64,000 nt of DNA, taken from positions 1-64,000 of the forward strand of contig SJRY01000072.1 in NCBI GenBank assembly GCA_011319805.1, written 5' to 3'. A model generated the notes under the pieces. It made no database searches. It was not told where the DNA came from and saw only the letters and a list, made by a program, of their open reading frames with translations. Each line of letters starts with the position of its first letter. Position 1 is the stretch's first letter. The position numbers and the translations under genes were made by a program. The stretch comes from Macrocybe gigantea (lineage: Eukaryota > Basidiomycota > Agaricomycetes > Agaricales > Callistosporiaceae). This document shows, piece after piece, positions 23,100 through 35,341 of the stretch.

Positions 23100-23577
23100 T
23101 TCTGATGCTTGCAGGAAGGTCGAAATATCTACCGTTACAAGATCCTTCCAGGCTTTTAAGGACAAAAGCCACGTACAGAAATTTTAGGGTGCCTCCAAGT
23201 AAAGCCGAGTGAGAAGTACAGGTGAGGAGGCTGGCCTCTGTCCGCTTTACATAGAAGTGCGTCCATCGCGAATGGTTCACGTCACTCTAGCTAGAGAATG
23301 GAGCTAGTTTGGCCTCAAGTTTGGAAGAATTGGGCTGGAATTTAGATGATTTTCCGCGTCTCTCCCCTAACTGTTGGGTGAAGCTCAAGCGACTAACCGT
23401 ACAGAGTGAATATAGTCCGTCGAGCGAACCACAGTTGGAGTAGCTTACTAAGCAGATATAGCTTCATGGACCTGATTTAGCAATCGAATTTGGACTCCTT
23501 ATGCATTCCTCGATGCCCCTCTACATTCCATAATCATTACCATCATGTCGAGACCCAGGGCAATACTAAAGATCTGA
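23100..23577. promoter_or_regulatory. Divergent spacer between OMT and the URI-like gene
   Basis: 478 bp between the ATGs of two genes on opposite strands; likely carries both promoters and marks the right edge of the putative metabolite cluster. No distinct motif recognised. Confidence 0.4.
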
Positions 23578-25787
23578 ATGCGGCGAGCAGCGAAGGTATG
23601 GTGGTTGAAGGCGATGCATAACAAATTCCAGTTCATGCTTTCTCACCTCTCTGCAGCTTTGCAAGCCCTGGTCAATTCCCTATATTCCAGTTCAGGGGAC
23701 TCAGGAACAATGTTATCATCAGATGCGGCGTCCAGATTAAAGTCCAAAATAAGGGAATTTATGGGCGAAGGTGCCATGACCTCGCTCGCTAACGGTGACG
23801 ACAGGAGGAGGGATGAGGTGCGTCCTCATAGCTCAGATGATTTGGGCTTTTACTCACTGTCTTTGTCCAGCTTACTAATGAAGAGGGCCTCCCAATCATT
23901 GATATTACTGAACCTGTAAATCTGGCGCCTGATAACGAGGCGTACGAGGCGTCTATTCCCCTGCTCGCAGAAGAAGAGAAACTCGTCTCCATTTCCTCCT
24001 ATTCACCCGAAGCTCGGGAGAGATGGCGTCAAGAACGAGATCGAATTTTGGACACCCTCGAAGAGGAGGAGAGGCGAGCAGAAAAACGACAGCCCGAGAT
24101 TGATGCCGGAAAAAGAGAGGAGATTTTACGCAGGAGGAAGGAAGCTGCTGCGAAGGAGAGGGAGAAAATGAAGGCTGCTAGAGAGATGCAGAAGAAAATG
24201 GCCAAAGCATTAGTGCGCAATATCTCCGCAGAAAAGGAAGCACCCCGCCAGCAGGAGGTTGAAACGACCGAGAAAGGTGAGGTGCCGTCGACTTCAATCG
24301 TGAAGAAGGTCGTTTCGTTCGCCGAGCCGTCTGAAACCGAGGATGGCGTCGGTATATCTTTGGCTTCTATCCCTCAAAACCTGGATTGGGGGGATGTCGC
24401 TCCTGGGAGACTCCGACCGACTTCGACGGGTCCTTCGTTGCTCTCGCTGGCGAAGCTTCCTGTCAAGCAAAATGTCGTCGAAAGGCTACCGGGAGGACAG
24501 AGAACTCCGGTTGCTGAGCGAGATTCTGATGATGAATCCGAACCGCTTTCCCCAACGGAGAAGGCAAGCAAACTCGTCGCAGATGCGGAGGCTCAGGGAG
24601 CGTCCGAGCCGCCAGAGAGCGATTCGGATTCGTCTCTTGTTGAAGACGACTATGACATCGATTACATTCAGCACCAACGCGAAATTGCTTTACAATATTA
24701 TGAGAAGAGATCCAAGTTTGGTCAGGAGGCACTCCGTACGATAGCACAAGCTGAAAATGCCGAGAAGGCGAACGTGGTAAGTATGTCGAAGGTGACGCCG
24801 TGTCATCCGCTGAATTTTAGTGAATTTTAACAGGATGCAACTATTGACACCCCGATGTCTGATCAAGCCAAGCCCGCCATATCTCGGTTTAAAGCGAATC
24901 GAATAGCCTCTTCGTACAAATTGCGTAGTCCCTCAGATCGCTCTTCGTCGACTTCCCTCGGGGACTCTGTCTTGCCCGTTTCTTCTGCTCGAGCTCTGCA
25001 AAAAGCGATCCGGACAGGAAAGCTCGACACACACGGACGTCTCGTCGGTCCAGACCACGATAGCGGAAGCGACGATGAGAATGGGAACATGCAGGACGTT
25101 TTGGAACTTCTGAGGAAAGGAGAAGTCACTAACATCGGACCTGATGGTAACCTGGATCACCTCGCCAACTCCGCACCAACGCCTCCCCAGGAAGGTCTGC
25201 AAGGGAAGCAGTACCCTCCGCTCAACAAACCCAAGACGTCAAAGTTCAAAGCATCTCGTGTTCACCGACCGACATTCTCTCCACCGATGTTAATGTCTCC
25301 CGATCTCGTTTCTGCATCCGCTGTCGCGACACCCATATCAGAAGTGCCGCGCTCGTCACCTAAGCTGCCAACCGCTTATTTCATCGCTGAGCCCAAGTCT
25401 TCTAAACAGTCCACACCTGCATTGGCGTCCAATTCACCCAGTCCGCCCGCTGCGACGACCAGTCCCGTGATTATCGAATCTCCCTCTTTCCCCGTCCCTG
25501 CCACCTCAACATCCCAATCTGGTGCTTTCAATCCCCTTTCCATGATTGTCGAATCCCCGTCGTTTCCAAACCCGGCGAACAAGAGTGCTTCGCCAACGCC
25601 CCCATCAGATGCTGCCATACCTATCCCTACGGGAAATATAGCGCGTCTGCAGCGCCCACCAATGGTTTTGGCATCTACGGTGCGAGAGGCCTTTAGCAGC
25701 TCTCGGCCAGAACCACCCGTCGATACAGAAGAGCGGGCTTCGCCTCTGAAAAAGGTGTCGAGGTTCAAGGCGGAGAGAACAGGTTGA
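23578..25787 (+). CDS. Bud27/URI1-like protein with repeated SRFKAxR motifs
   Basis: Probable fungal relative of the unconventional prefoldin URI/Bud27 (DUF3835), which assists assembly of RNA polymerases through Rpb5. It has an N-terminal helical part, a charged coiled-coil stretch (about 24000-24240, rich in E/R/K: EEEERRAEK, EILRRRKEAAAKEREK), then acidic and Ser/Pro-rich low-complexity regions. Three copies of a short basic motif stand out: ISRFKANRIA (near 24883), TSKFKASRVH (near 25239) and VSRFKAERTG (at the very C-terminus). Introns lie at about 23819-23873 and 24777-24834. ATG 23578 is the first in frame; 23614 and 23635 are alternatives. A canonical prefoldin core was not clearly seen, so the family call rests on the repeats, acidic middle and overall layout. 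Confidence 0.55.
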
Positions 25788-26101
25788 TCGATAATCCCAC
25801 TAATTGCAGATCATGCTTTACTTTTCACAACGATTTTGGAATACATGCATTGCTTGGACTGATGATATATATACTACGATACAATGGATGACTGAGATTA
25901 GAACATGGGTAATGATAATAAAATGGCATTGTAAAATGGAGCCTACAGCAAAGGTCGGCAATGCATGTGACGTGAAAAAGCAGCACTTAAGACCGCGGCA
26001 AAATCTGCACATGCGACGTTTCCATGGGGCAATACGGGCACGAGGTGGCGAAGGAGCCAAAGATTCCGCGATATGGAATGTGGCAGGATATTAGCCAAGT
26101 A
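25788..26101. other. Convergent spacer
   Basis: 314 bp between the stops of the URI-like gene and the SAP-kinase gene; short overlapping ORFs on both strands but nothing with family character. Probably 3' UTRs. Confidence 0.5.
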
Positions 26102-29100
26102 TCAGTAGTGAGCGATCATCTCCTCGAGAGCTTCGACCACCTCGGACATGGTAGGCCTGTCTTGCGGGTCATGGGCCCACATGCGTTCTATTAGGTCAAC
26201 AATTTCGGGGCACCATTGTTTCCGCAACCCAGAAACTGATGGCCTAAACGCTTGCGTGTCACATCGAGCCATACTGTCGATATCAAAGGCAGCTCACCGC
26301 TGGCGCTTCGTTCCCACTATCTCATAGATAGCATGTTCGTTCATGCCCTGTAGTGCAGAATTAAGCAGACTAGACATCACACCGTTAATGAACATAAAAA
26401 TACTTACCTCCCAAGGGAACTTCTTATTATGCAAATGCCACTGTAGTATTTCCCAATACACCATAGCGCATGAGAAGACATCCACTTTGTAGTTGTACTT
26501 TGGATGAGCATGCCACAACTCCGGGGCTTGCCAATTGACGGTGCCGACTAGACTACGGACCATTGAACGAGTGGATTGCTTCACCTTCGCCAGACCGAAA
26601 TCGGCAATTTTAGCCGTGCCTTTAGCCGTGATTAAAATGTTCGAGGATTTGCAGTCCCGATGAATAACCGATGGTTTGTGCATATGAAGATACTCGAGCC
26701 CGCGAGCGATATCCAGCATCATTACCAGCTGTGAAAGGTGATCCATTGACTATTCGCGGTGAACGAGAATAACAACACTTACAACTTTGTGAAGCGAGGG
26801 AGCGCTGACGTTCCGAATGTAGTCGAACAGATCGCCGTTGGAGCACAGCTCGCTGACGATCATCACAGGAGTCTCCCGTGTATTTTCTGGTATACTAACA
26901 CCAAGCTGAAGGCCGGGATTAGGTTGCCGATCGAGCAAAGGTAGACGTCAACGTACGAAACGGACGATATTAGGATGGTCAAATCCACCTAGCAATTTGA
27001 GTTCTTTGATGTCCACTGCCAGGGTTTAAATGTATGCAACCTTCGGGGAAATCGAGGCACGCACTAGCACTTAATTGCCCTCTGAACTCTGCAATAGCAA
27101 TCTTCCTGCCCTTGAATTTTCCAATGTAGACATCTTTGAAACCGCCGCTACCAATCTTCTCCAACTTCTGCAGCTTATCCGGGGGTATTTCTCGATCCTC
27201 TAGTCCTAAGCTTTCTAGGTCTAGTTCAAGGTCCGGATCAGGCTCTTTCTCCTTCTGCGGCACCGGAGTCTTTGGTTCGTCATCGTGCATATGTTCGGAA
27301 TGCAGCAACGTAGGTGGAGACCCTCCACCCGAAGGTCGGGCATGCATGCCGTAGCGCCGCCGTCCGCGTTTCGTCGAAGGTGGACGGACGGTACCAGTTG
27401 ATGATGGCGAGGACATGCCGTTAGCGTGTTGGTCTCGCCATTGCAGTAGAACTTCCGCAAGCTGAGGCTTTGTACCTACGGGTTCTAGATTACGAGTTTC
27501 GCACAGGCGAATGAGGTCATCGCGCCGTAGGCGGATCAAAGTCTTGGCAGTCGCGGCGGTGAGATCGACTGCGTATGTCGCATGAGAAAGAGAGAGACAT
27601 CAACCCTCAGGGAGACTTACTATCATCATCCTGCATGGCGTCAACTTGCTCGACGTCCCCTTGAGCGTCCTGATCGACATCCGTGCCTTCCTCGCCCTCA
27701 GCGTCCTCGTCTCCCGCACTCCCTTCCTCATCATCTTCACGTTCGCCGACCATGTCCATCTCCACGTCTTCCTCACCAACAATCTTCCCATTCCTCAATT
27801 TCCGTGGCTCCACGGCAATCGTGTCTTCATCGTCTTCGTTGTCTTCCGTATCGCCGTCTCCCTCGTCCATGACACTCACAGCCTCCTCATTCTCGGCTCC
27901 TGCATCCCCAACCACCTCCTCATTGTCTTCTGCCAGCTCATCCTCGTCATCTCCATCACTAGGAGGCGGAGGTAGTCTTTTGCGGGGTCGAAGCCTCCTC
28001 CGGAGAGGGGTACGTCGCCCCTTGTACGCACTAGGAGGTGGTGTGGGCGTCTGCGAAGCGGAAGACACAAGCTCATCGACTTCCTCCTCCTGTTCCGCAT
28101 CCATGTCATCCTCTTCAGCGCCTCCCTCTTCTTCATCTACCAATTCGTCTTCCATGTCAGCTGTCTCAGCCTCCTCGGTATCTTCCTCCTTTAGACTGCC
28201 TATTTTCATTTTCGCCTTCCTGGTGGGAGTGCGCCGCAGCGCGGTCGCGGAGAGGCCCACATCCCGTCCCGTATCAACTTCTACAGATCGATTGCGTAGC
28301 CTTCGCGGACTGGATTTCAGTTTCTTTTCCAGTTCCTCGAGGTCCGTCAGGTCGCTTTCCAACGCCTTGGAACTGCTTATTTTGCGATCATTTTTGACGT
28401 AACGCTTTGCGCGACTAGCTTCTATATTGTCGCTGAATTCGACCTGTTTTCCTTTTCCTTTGCCCTTTGCCTTCATGAAGGTGTCGTTGATAGGGGAGTG
28501 AGGAGCTTCGACAGTGGCAGACACTTTCCGTGAGCGGAGCCGAGAGACAAGCGGGGAGGAATTAGAGGTAGGAGGGGCCGTTGAGGTGCTGGGAGACGAT
28601 CTATTGGAAGTTCTGCGTCTAATACTTATGAGGTGGAGATGTTTACTTCAAAGACAGAACATACATACTTGCAAGGAATGATTTCATCTATATGACCGAC
28701 TGATCTGCCTGACGCTTGCCGTTTTTTGACGATGCCATCCGATGAGTGGGAGAGTAGATGACCCATAGACATGCTTCGGCTCTTGGCTGGCTGTCCAGAA
28801 GTTTTCCTAACTTCCTCCATTGTGGCACGGCGTTTTAACGCTGCATAGGACTTGCGCCTGCCTATAGCACTATGACCGATGCCAACATCGGTTTCTTCTC
28901 CAGCAGCAATATTACCGTCATCTGAGGAATAATAATCAGAAGAATTGCCATCGCCACGTCCTGGTGGCGAAGACGGGGGAAGATCTGCAAAGTCCTCTCG
29001 AGCAGAGACTATAGCGTCAACAAGGTCTGATTTTGTCATTGCCTCAGCATCATCCGTGAGTCCAGCAAGGTTGTACAGCCGTATAAGATCATGTTTCCTC

Positions 29101-29588
29101 AGGCGAAGCAGCTGCTTCGGTTCCGCGGAGTTGAGCAAATGGTCGTCCGCTAAAGGTGGAAACGTGATGTCAATTACGTAACGAAGCATGAAGAGAGCGG
29201 CTCAACTAGAATCGTCTTCGTCTGTGTCGTCTTCCCCATCGTCAGAGTCTTCCAGGTCTACAGAGGCCGTTTCGGCTTCGTTTTCGTCAGCGTCAACCTC
29301 AGAGCCATCTGATGTCGTGAGTCGTGAGTTAGTTTCCATGTCGATGTCCATTTCACTGGATGCATCTTCTTCACCATTTTGTTCGTCCATTGGCTGATCA
29401 TCGACGTTCTCCTCCTCATCCGTTGTCGCAATGCCGTGGCGCTTGTGTCTAGTGCTGGGTAAATAATCTGATCTAAGGCGCTTTGTTCTGCTATATGATC
29501 GCGTAACATGTGCCGCATTCTCATTTATCGCGTTCACGCTCGCGACGCGTTTTCGCTTCGAGCCAGCATGAACGCCATTCGGAGCCAT
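26102..29588 (-). CDS. SAP-SAP-protein kinase fusion with altered ATP-binding lysine
   Basis: About 1,000 residues. The N-terminus is basic and nuclear-looking ([18 protein letters not shown]), followed by an acidic tract and a SAP-like helix pair [18 protein letters not shown] (near 29085). A Ser-rich linker and a long alternating acidic/basic region follow (27610-28520; [10 protein letters not shown], then E/D blocks), then a second SAP-like motif [19 protein letters not shown] (near 27490). The C-terminal TKL-type kinase has [49 protein letters not shown] and a C-lobe end [18 protein letters not shown] at 26102. The beta-3 VAVK position reads IAIAEFR, so the usual lysine is alanine. SAP domains bind DNA or chromatin. 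ATG 29810 is an alternative upstream start. One gene is favoured because frames join through GT..AG introns, but a split near 29200 or 27600 is not excluded. Confidence 0.75.
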
Positions 29589-30168
29589 ATAACTGATTTT
29601 GTTTGGGCGAGTGGCTTGCGCTAAGAGGCGACCTGGAAGACGACGCAAGTTGGGATGTAATGGGACGAGGACGGGCCGGATGTCCAAAGTGTTGTCGGCG
29701 TCCGGCAAAGTATTTTGTCGAGAACGCGAGGTCGGTGAGCGGCGCAAAGGGTATGTTCGAGCGGGTGGTGACGGTACTCTGTGCTGGGGCGAGCGCCGAT
29801 GGTGGGCCATCACCAAGTTGTCGTGCTCTTATAGTCGAGCCAGGGTTGCAAGGTATATGAGGAGATACCGAGTGTTGAATGAGACGGCCGTGGCGCACCA
29901 GGGCCTTCTACTGCTCGCTGCGTAGGACAGCGAGCTGGAATCAAGAGGTCAGCGTTGGATTTCTCCTTTGTCCAAACAAAGACAAATACGATGTGGTCAC
30001 AAGCTCACGCTGACTAATCAGTCTTTACTCCGTGGTCTCCATTGTCATCAAAGGCAGCCTTTGTGTCCTGGCTATATAGACAATGATGGACAGCGTTCTC
30101 AGAGGCGGGATAAAGTCACCAACGTATCGCCTCCAACACATTTTACATCCACAACCGCGACCATAACG
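29589..30168. promoter_or_regulatory. Divergent spacer, SAP-kinase and DUF6593-like genes
   Basis: 580 bp between two divergent ATGs. Open frames continue upstream on both strands (minus to 29898, plus from 29968), so longer N-termini cannot be ruled out. No clear promoter element seen. Confidence 0.35.
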
Positions 30169-31314
30169 ATGACGGTGGGTCCAATCAAGCTGCCGAAACA
30201 AACAATGTTCCTAACTAGGAAAACACAAGACTACACCCTTTTTAAGCCAGGCAAGCAATGCATATATCTGTTCTGCGAAGGGCTATCGTTTAATGTGCTC
30301 CAGGCCATCATGCTTCTCAGATTCACCAGCCAGGACATGCTGAACTCGGTCCTCGTCGATGTGTCGACAGGGCAGGTTGCCTACACAATCATGACTACTG
30401 TTGTAACTCCTGAACTCAACAAGCTGGAGGAATCGAATACTTCAGCGATAGAGTCGCGCGCGACAAGTATCAAAGACGCATCTGGGAATATCGTCGTCTC
30501 CATATCGTGGACTGGCAGACGGCCCGATATTACTCTGTTCAACAAGAAGATTGGAGGATTGACCGATCTCTTTGGCTCATCCACCGTCCGTTTTATGTGT
30601 GTCTGAGAGTCGTATAGTTTTCCGCTACTGATGACCTAACGCAATTTCAAGGCCGAAAGTAATGGTCGTCCCAACAAGATTTGACACGGAATACATATGG
30701 ACAGCAACGCCCAATTCGTTAAAAGTATGCCTACTTCTGCGAGTGTCTGATGATTTAAGTCTTATGTCTAATTAGCTCATCGACTTTGACACGGAAACTA
30801 TCAAAGGCACCTTTCATCAGAACGTCATTCGCTTTCCTTGCAGCTTTCAGCTCAGATTCAACCCCGCGTTCAACTCATTCCCAAGTCCTTCATCAATATG
30901 GAGCAGAACAAATCTGAAGTCAGACACATATCGTGAACCAACACTTATCTATTCATCCTCCTCCGACATCTCTTCCGCGTCGTCGGATGATGCCTCCTTT
31001 AACCCAGCCAATCCAGCCCCACCTGACGGCCGGAGGTCAGCTCATTTCGTCCCTACGCACATGCCTTGCGTTGGTTCCAATTACCTGGAATTCTGTCATC
31101 ATCCCCTCGCTCACGACGTCGAAATCATTCGTGAGCTAGGATGCACAAAGATTTTTTGGAAGAGCGCTAACTGGGTGTTGCAGTGTCATTTTTAATGATG
31201 GAAATAGTCCGTCGAGGGCGCTTTGGTCTTGTTCCGTACATGTTCCAAAAACCCAGAATGCTCGAAGAAGCTCGAAATATCATGATGAGGAAGCTGAGAA
31301 GGAATACAGTATAG
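30169..31314 (+). CDS. DUF6593-like basidiomycete protein
   Basis: Function unknown. ATG 30169 (MTVGPIKLPKQTMFLTRKTQ) starts a beta-rich N-domain with the family's alternating pattern: SQDMLNSVLVDVSTGQVAY, ASGNIVVSISWTGRRPDITL, TEYIWTATPNSLKL. A Ser-rich linker follows (YSSSSDISSASSDDASF), then a conserved C-terminal helix-like tail (EIILSFLMMEIVRRGRF, MLEEARNIMMRKLRR) to the stop at 31314. Introns are at about 30599-30650, 30727-30774 and 31131-31183. These proteins are numerous in mushrooms and often have no assigned role. The family label is by pattern recognition only. Confidence 0.6.
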
Positions 31315-31562
31315 ATGTGGTGTTGTCAGATTCGGGTTTCTCATCTATTTATTTCAATCGTTCTTCATTCGCTCTTCATAATTCACTTATATCACTTGCA
31401 CATACTGTACGTTAGCAAATATGATTCAATGAGGAAACTAGTCCAGCTGCGGCTTCGCGCTTGTCACGTCACGTTAAAGTCGTCACGTCACTCTGGACAC
31501 AGCGCGTTGCGCGCCGTTTGTCTCGTTATTCCTGTCCACGACCTATACTTTTGGTGATTTCT

Positions 31563-34500
31563 ATGGGTGAATTCGTGCCTAACGGTCTACTTGCTCCCAT
31601 AAAATCGCTCTCTGCTCCTTTGACTACTGAATTCGTGCCAAATGGTCTGCTTGGGCTCAGCTCCAATAAAGACGCGTCTCCAAATGAACAAGCCGTGAAA
31701 CCTGGACTGACAGGTGTGCATATTGTGGCTGGAATGGTGTCCCGACGTGCGGAACTCTGAGAAGACACATTAGACTATGCATCCTTCAGCGAAGCCCGGT
31801 TTCCACTAGATAAGGTGCCTTCACAAGGTGCCAAACCAGGTATGAAATCTACGCCCATAGTGTCAGTAGCCTACCCGCTTATATCTCTTCACAGCTACTA
31901 CATTAGCTGCGGAAACTCACAGTCTCTCTTACTCACAAGGTGACATTTTAATAACGGCCTGGTGACTGACACTGATAACTCGACTGTGGACAGATGACGA
32001 CCTTCCGCCCGCCTTTCAAGCCTTTGGCGTTCCCAATGATTTGTTATCTACATATACTGCTTCCTCATCCAACATACCATCATATATCCGCTGCACGACG
32101 TTTCAAAGGAAGACCGTGCACATCCGCAAGAAGCACAAGCTTTCTCATGAGGCCCGAAACGTGAGTCCAAAACGCCCTCCTCAGTGTCATGGTAGAGCCC
32201 AATCGATAGCTGGACAGAGATTAAACTTGTCCTCGTCCTGTGGAGGTGTAGGGAATCTCCTCGAGACACCTATTCATCGCTTGATGGAAAATCTGTCCCG
32301 GGAAACAGCGAGCTGCATTGTCGAAGCGTGCGTGTGCCTCTGTCGTTTCTGGAAATAGATTTCTTCATATTGCATTAACAGTCGAGCATCGGTACCTGCT
32401 GTTGCAAATGCTCAGTCCCCAGAGGAAACCCTGTGGGTGGACAGATACCGACCGCAGCGGTTTAGGGATTTAATAGGCAATGAGAGGGTTGCTAGAGAAA
32501 CATTGGCATGGATAAAACAGTGGGATTGGTGTGTTTTTGGAAGAAGGAGTAAAAAACACGCTCGAGATGAAGACGAGAATATCAAGGAACAGGACGAGTA
32601 CCATCGACCACGGGAAAAGGTTCGCCATTCCATTGAATCCTGTATCGATACTCATATATGCCAAAGATTCTTCTTCTTTCAGGTCCACCGGGCCTTGGAA
32701 AAACAACGCTTGCTCATGTTGTGGCGCGACAAGCTGGATACGACGTCATGGAAATCAATGCCAGGTGCGCCTGAACAAACCAAATTGCGGTCTCCGTAGC
32801 ATACATATGGGATGCTAGTGATGCCCGGTCTGGACAAGTGGTTGACGAGCGAATACGCCCAGCGTTAGAATCCGGCTCTGCGGTTGGAAGCACCAAGCCA
32901 GTGTTACTTGTGATTGATGAAATCGACGGCGCAACTGGAGCAGGAGATAATGTTATTGCGCTCATTCAAAATGCTCTCTTACATATCTGACTGGTTTTCT
33001 GTCGTTCCCAGGCTAATACATTTGTTCACAAGCTCATTCAGCTGATGATAGACCGGCCACGGAAGAAAGGTACGGGACAACGCCCGTTACAAATTTCAAC
33101 TGACTCTCTTTGCAGGTCGTTCAAAACAGAAACGCGAGTCCCAATCACCCCGACCAATATTGCGGCCTATTATCTGCATTTGTAACGACCAATACGCATC
33201 TTCCCTGGTAAAGCTACGACAACATGCACATCATATTCGTTTTTCGCGCCCTGCAGACAATCATATCGTTAGGCGCTTGCGCGAAGTATGTGAATTGGAG
33301 GGCCTGAGAGTTGAGTCCAGAGCCCTCAGCACCCTTGTCGGCATCGCAAAAGGGGACCTCAGGGGTTGCCTCAACACTTTACAAGTACGTAAGGAATGTC
33401 GACAGCTTAGAACGCGCTGAGATGCTAAATGCTATTGCTTCAAGTTCATAAAATCTCGAAATGAAGAGGTCACCGAGTCAGTCATCCGACAAGCCACCGT
33501 TGGAATGAAGGAGGCAGACACTTCTCTGCTGACCGTCCTCAATGACCTCTTCACTCCCCTCACAAAAAAACGAATCAAGGAGCTCGGTATCAGTGAGAAT
33601 GACGAGTCCAGATACGTCGCGAGACTAAGCCGCGAGATTGAAGCGAATGGAAGGGAGAATAGTATTGCCTCTGGTATGCTCACGCCTTGAACCCCTCCCC
33701 CTCCCATGAAGTTGCCTCACGACTCTTTTTAGGATGCTTTGCACATTATGCCTCTTTGCGTCGCCACGACGCTAACTTCTCAACGTACGAAAAGGCTAAT
33801 GAATGGCTGGCGACGTTCGATATGCTCTCAGCTGACATGTACACTAACGGCGACTTCGCTCTCTCTCAATACCTGCCATATACGTTAGTGCCATTCTATC
33901 CTCTATTCCAAGAGCGAGGGGTGCAGCGAGTGGAACGGAGTCAGACAGACTGGGAGGTATATCTTCAATCTATGACCTTAGATCCAGGCGCTGACCAGAT
34001 CTTACCGCAAGAACATGCAATTGACGAAGAGTAACGAAGAAATCTACAAATCCCTATCTCGTTGTCTGCGAAGCGCGAGCATGCAGTTCAGGGGCGCTTT
34101 CAGGCATCTGCTGAACGCTCCTGTCGTTCAGCTTGAATTTGTATCGTATATCAATCGGATAATCTCGCCGCCGCTTCGTCCAGTGCGTCGATGCCACATC
34201 CAATGCTGTGCAGAATCCGTTTCTGAATCTTGTCTTCGATAGGTCAACAGCCAGGTGATAAGACCTGAGGAGCGGGCGCTGCTATCACGGCTTGTGGATA
34301 TAATGGGTTTACTAGGACTCCGATTTCTGCAGGAGAGAAAAGAAGACGGGCAATTAACGTATCGGCTTGATCCGTAAGCTTGAATTTCATTCATAAAGTT
34401 AGAGAACTCACGGATCCTTCAAGTCCTATCGACGTTTTCATTACCTACGACGGGAAAAGAGCGTCCGATATCCCAATATCACGCTATGCCGTCCGACAGC

Positions 34501-35023
34501 TCGTCGCTAAAGAGGTATGTATATATCAGCCTTCTTCCCTCTGGTCCACGGTATTTATGTAACCTCTCACAGCTAGATGCACTGATGCTTTCTCGCGAGG
34601 CGGCTGTTGTCGAGAAAGAACGGCATGGGAGACGCAACGGCATTGTGGCGTCTGATTCGTGAGTTCCAACATAGTTAATATAACGAAGCTCTCATGCAAC
34701 CATGGTTTCAGCCTGATGAGGCCCGAGGATCAAGACAACTTGTCAAACAAGGCTGGCCCACCCCAGAAGCGCACCAAGCTTGACAAGGCCAGAGACGTAG
34801 TAGAAAAAGTGTGTACCGATTCGAGGCCTTTCTGCGTTACATGCTCAACGATGTCCAGCCTCCGACAGACTTTTTTGGGCGGCCCCTTGTCGCAGCGCCG
34901 ACTAGCCGCTCCAAACCTCTATCTCGGAAACCTGTGGAAAAGAAATATCAGGTTACCTATAAATTTACAGAAGGAAATGCGGCAGCCGTTCGCAAACCTG
35001 TCAAGGTCAACGCATTCCTTTGA
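31563..35023 (+). CDS. CTF18: Clamp-loader large subunit Ctf18 (alternative RFC)
   Basis: AAA+ subunit of the Ctf18-RFC complex, which loads PCNA during S phase and supports sister-chromatid cohesion. Family-defining [20 protein letters not shown] and [14 protein letters not shown] near 32430-32530; Walker [20 protein letters not shown] (about 32665-32720); Walker [19 protein letters not shown]; then sensor and lid regions ([32 protein letters not shown]). The C-terminal Ctf18 part ends [33 protein letters not shown], stop at 35023. Introns are short and numerous. The N-terminus is less sure: ATG 31563 gives [15 protein letters not shown] with an exact EFVPNGLL repeat 20 residues later, followed by an in-frame TGA at about 31758, where a missed intron or a 1-nt loss must lie before [16 protein letters not shown]. 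Confidence 0.9.
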
Positions 35024-35341
35024 ACAGCTCTGAGTTTCAGTAGCGGTGACGGAGGAAAAACCGTACTGTTTCATTTCTGTATCTCCTAGTTTCCCAAACT
35101 GTGTTCTGGTCTGACTATTTGAATTACATATGCGTAAGAATTTTAGGGAGAAGCTAATCCCATCCATTTGAAGTGTACTTCCTGCCCATGACGACGGGCA
35201 GACTTTGGTTCGATTCAAACCACGCTATTCAGTAGACGATGCTATCGATTGCCGACTTCTACCTATCGTCGGCTCTGGGCCCAGTCGAAATGCAGCATGA
35301 TAGAATAACCTTTGCAGCCATCCTCGGCAGGGAATCTTGAG

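Noticed and set aside
27683..28402. Long Ser-rich plus-strand ORF
   Set aside because: It is the antisense of the acidic/basic region of the SAP-kinase gene; Glu/Asp-rich codons read backwards give Ser/Phe runs. No ATG-led family pattern.
29968..30168. N-terminal extension of the DUF6593-like protein
   Set aside because: The frame is open but has no ATG before 30169 and its composition is not protein-like.
31740..31775. In-frame TGA in CTF18 as selenocysteine or readthrough
   Set aside because: Fungi of this group lack selenocysteine use and the site has no support; a missed intron or a one-base error fits better.
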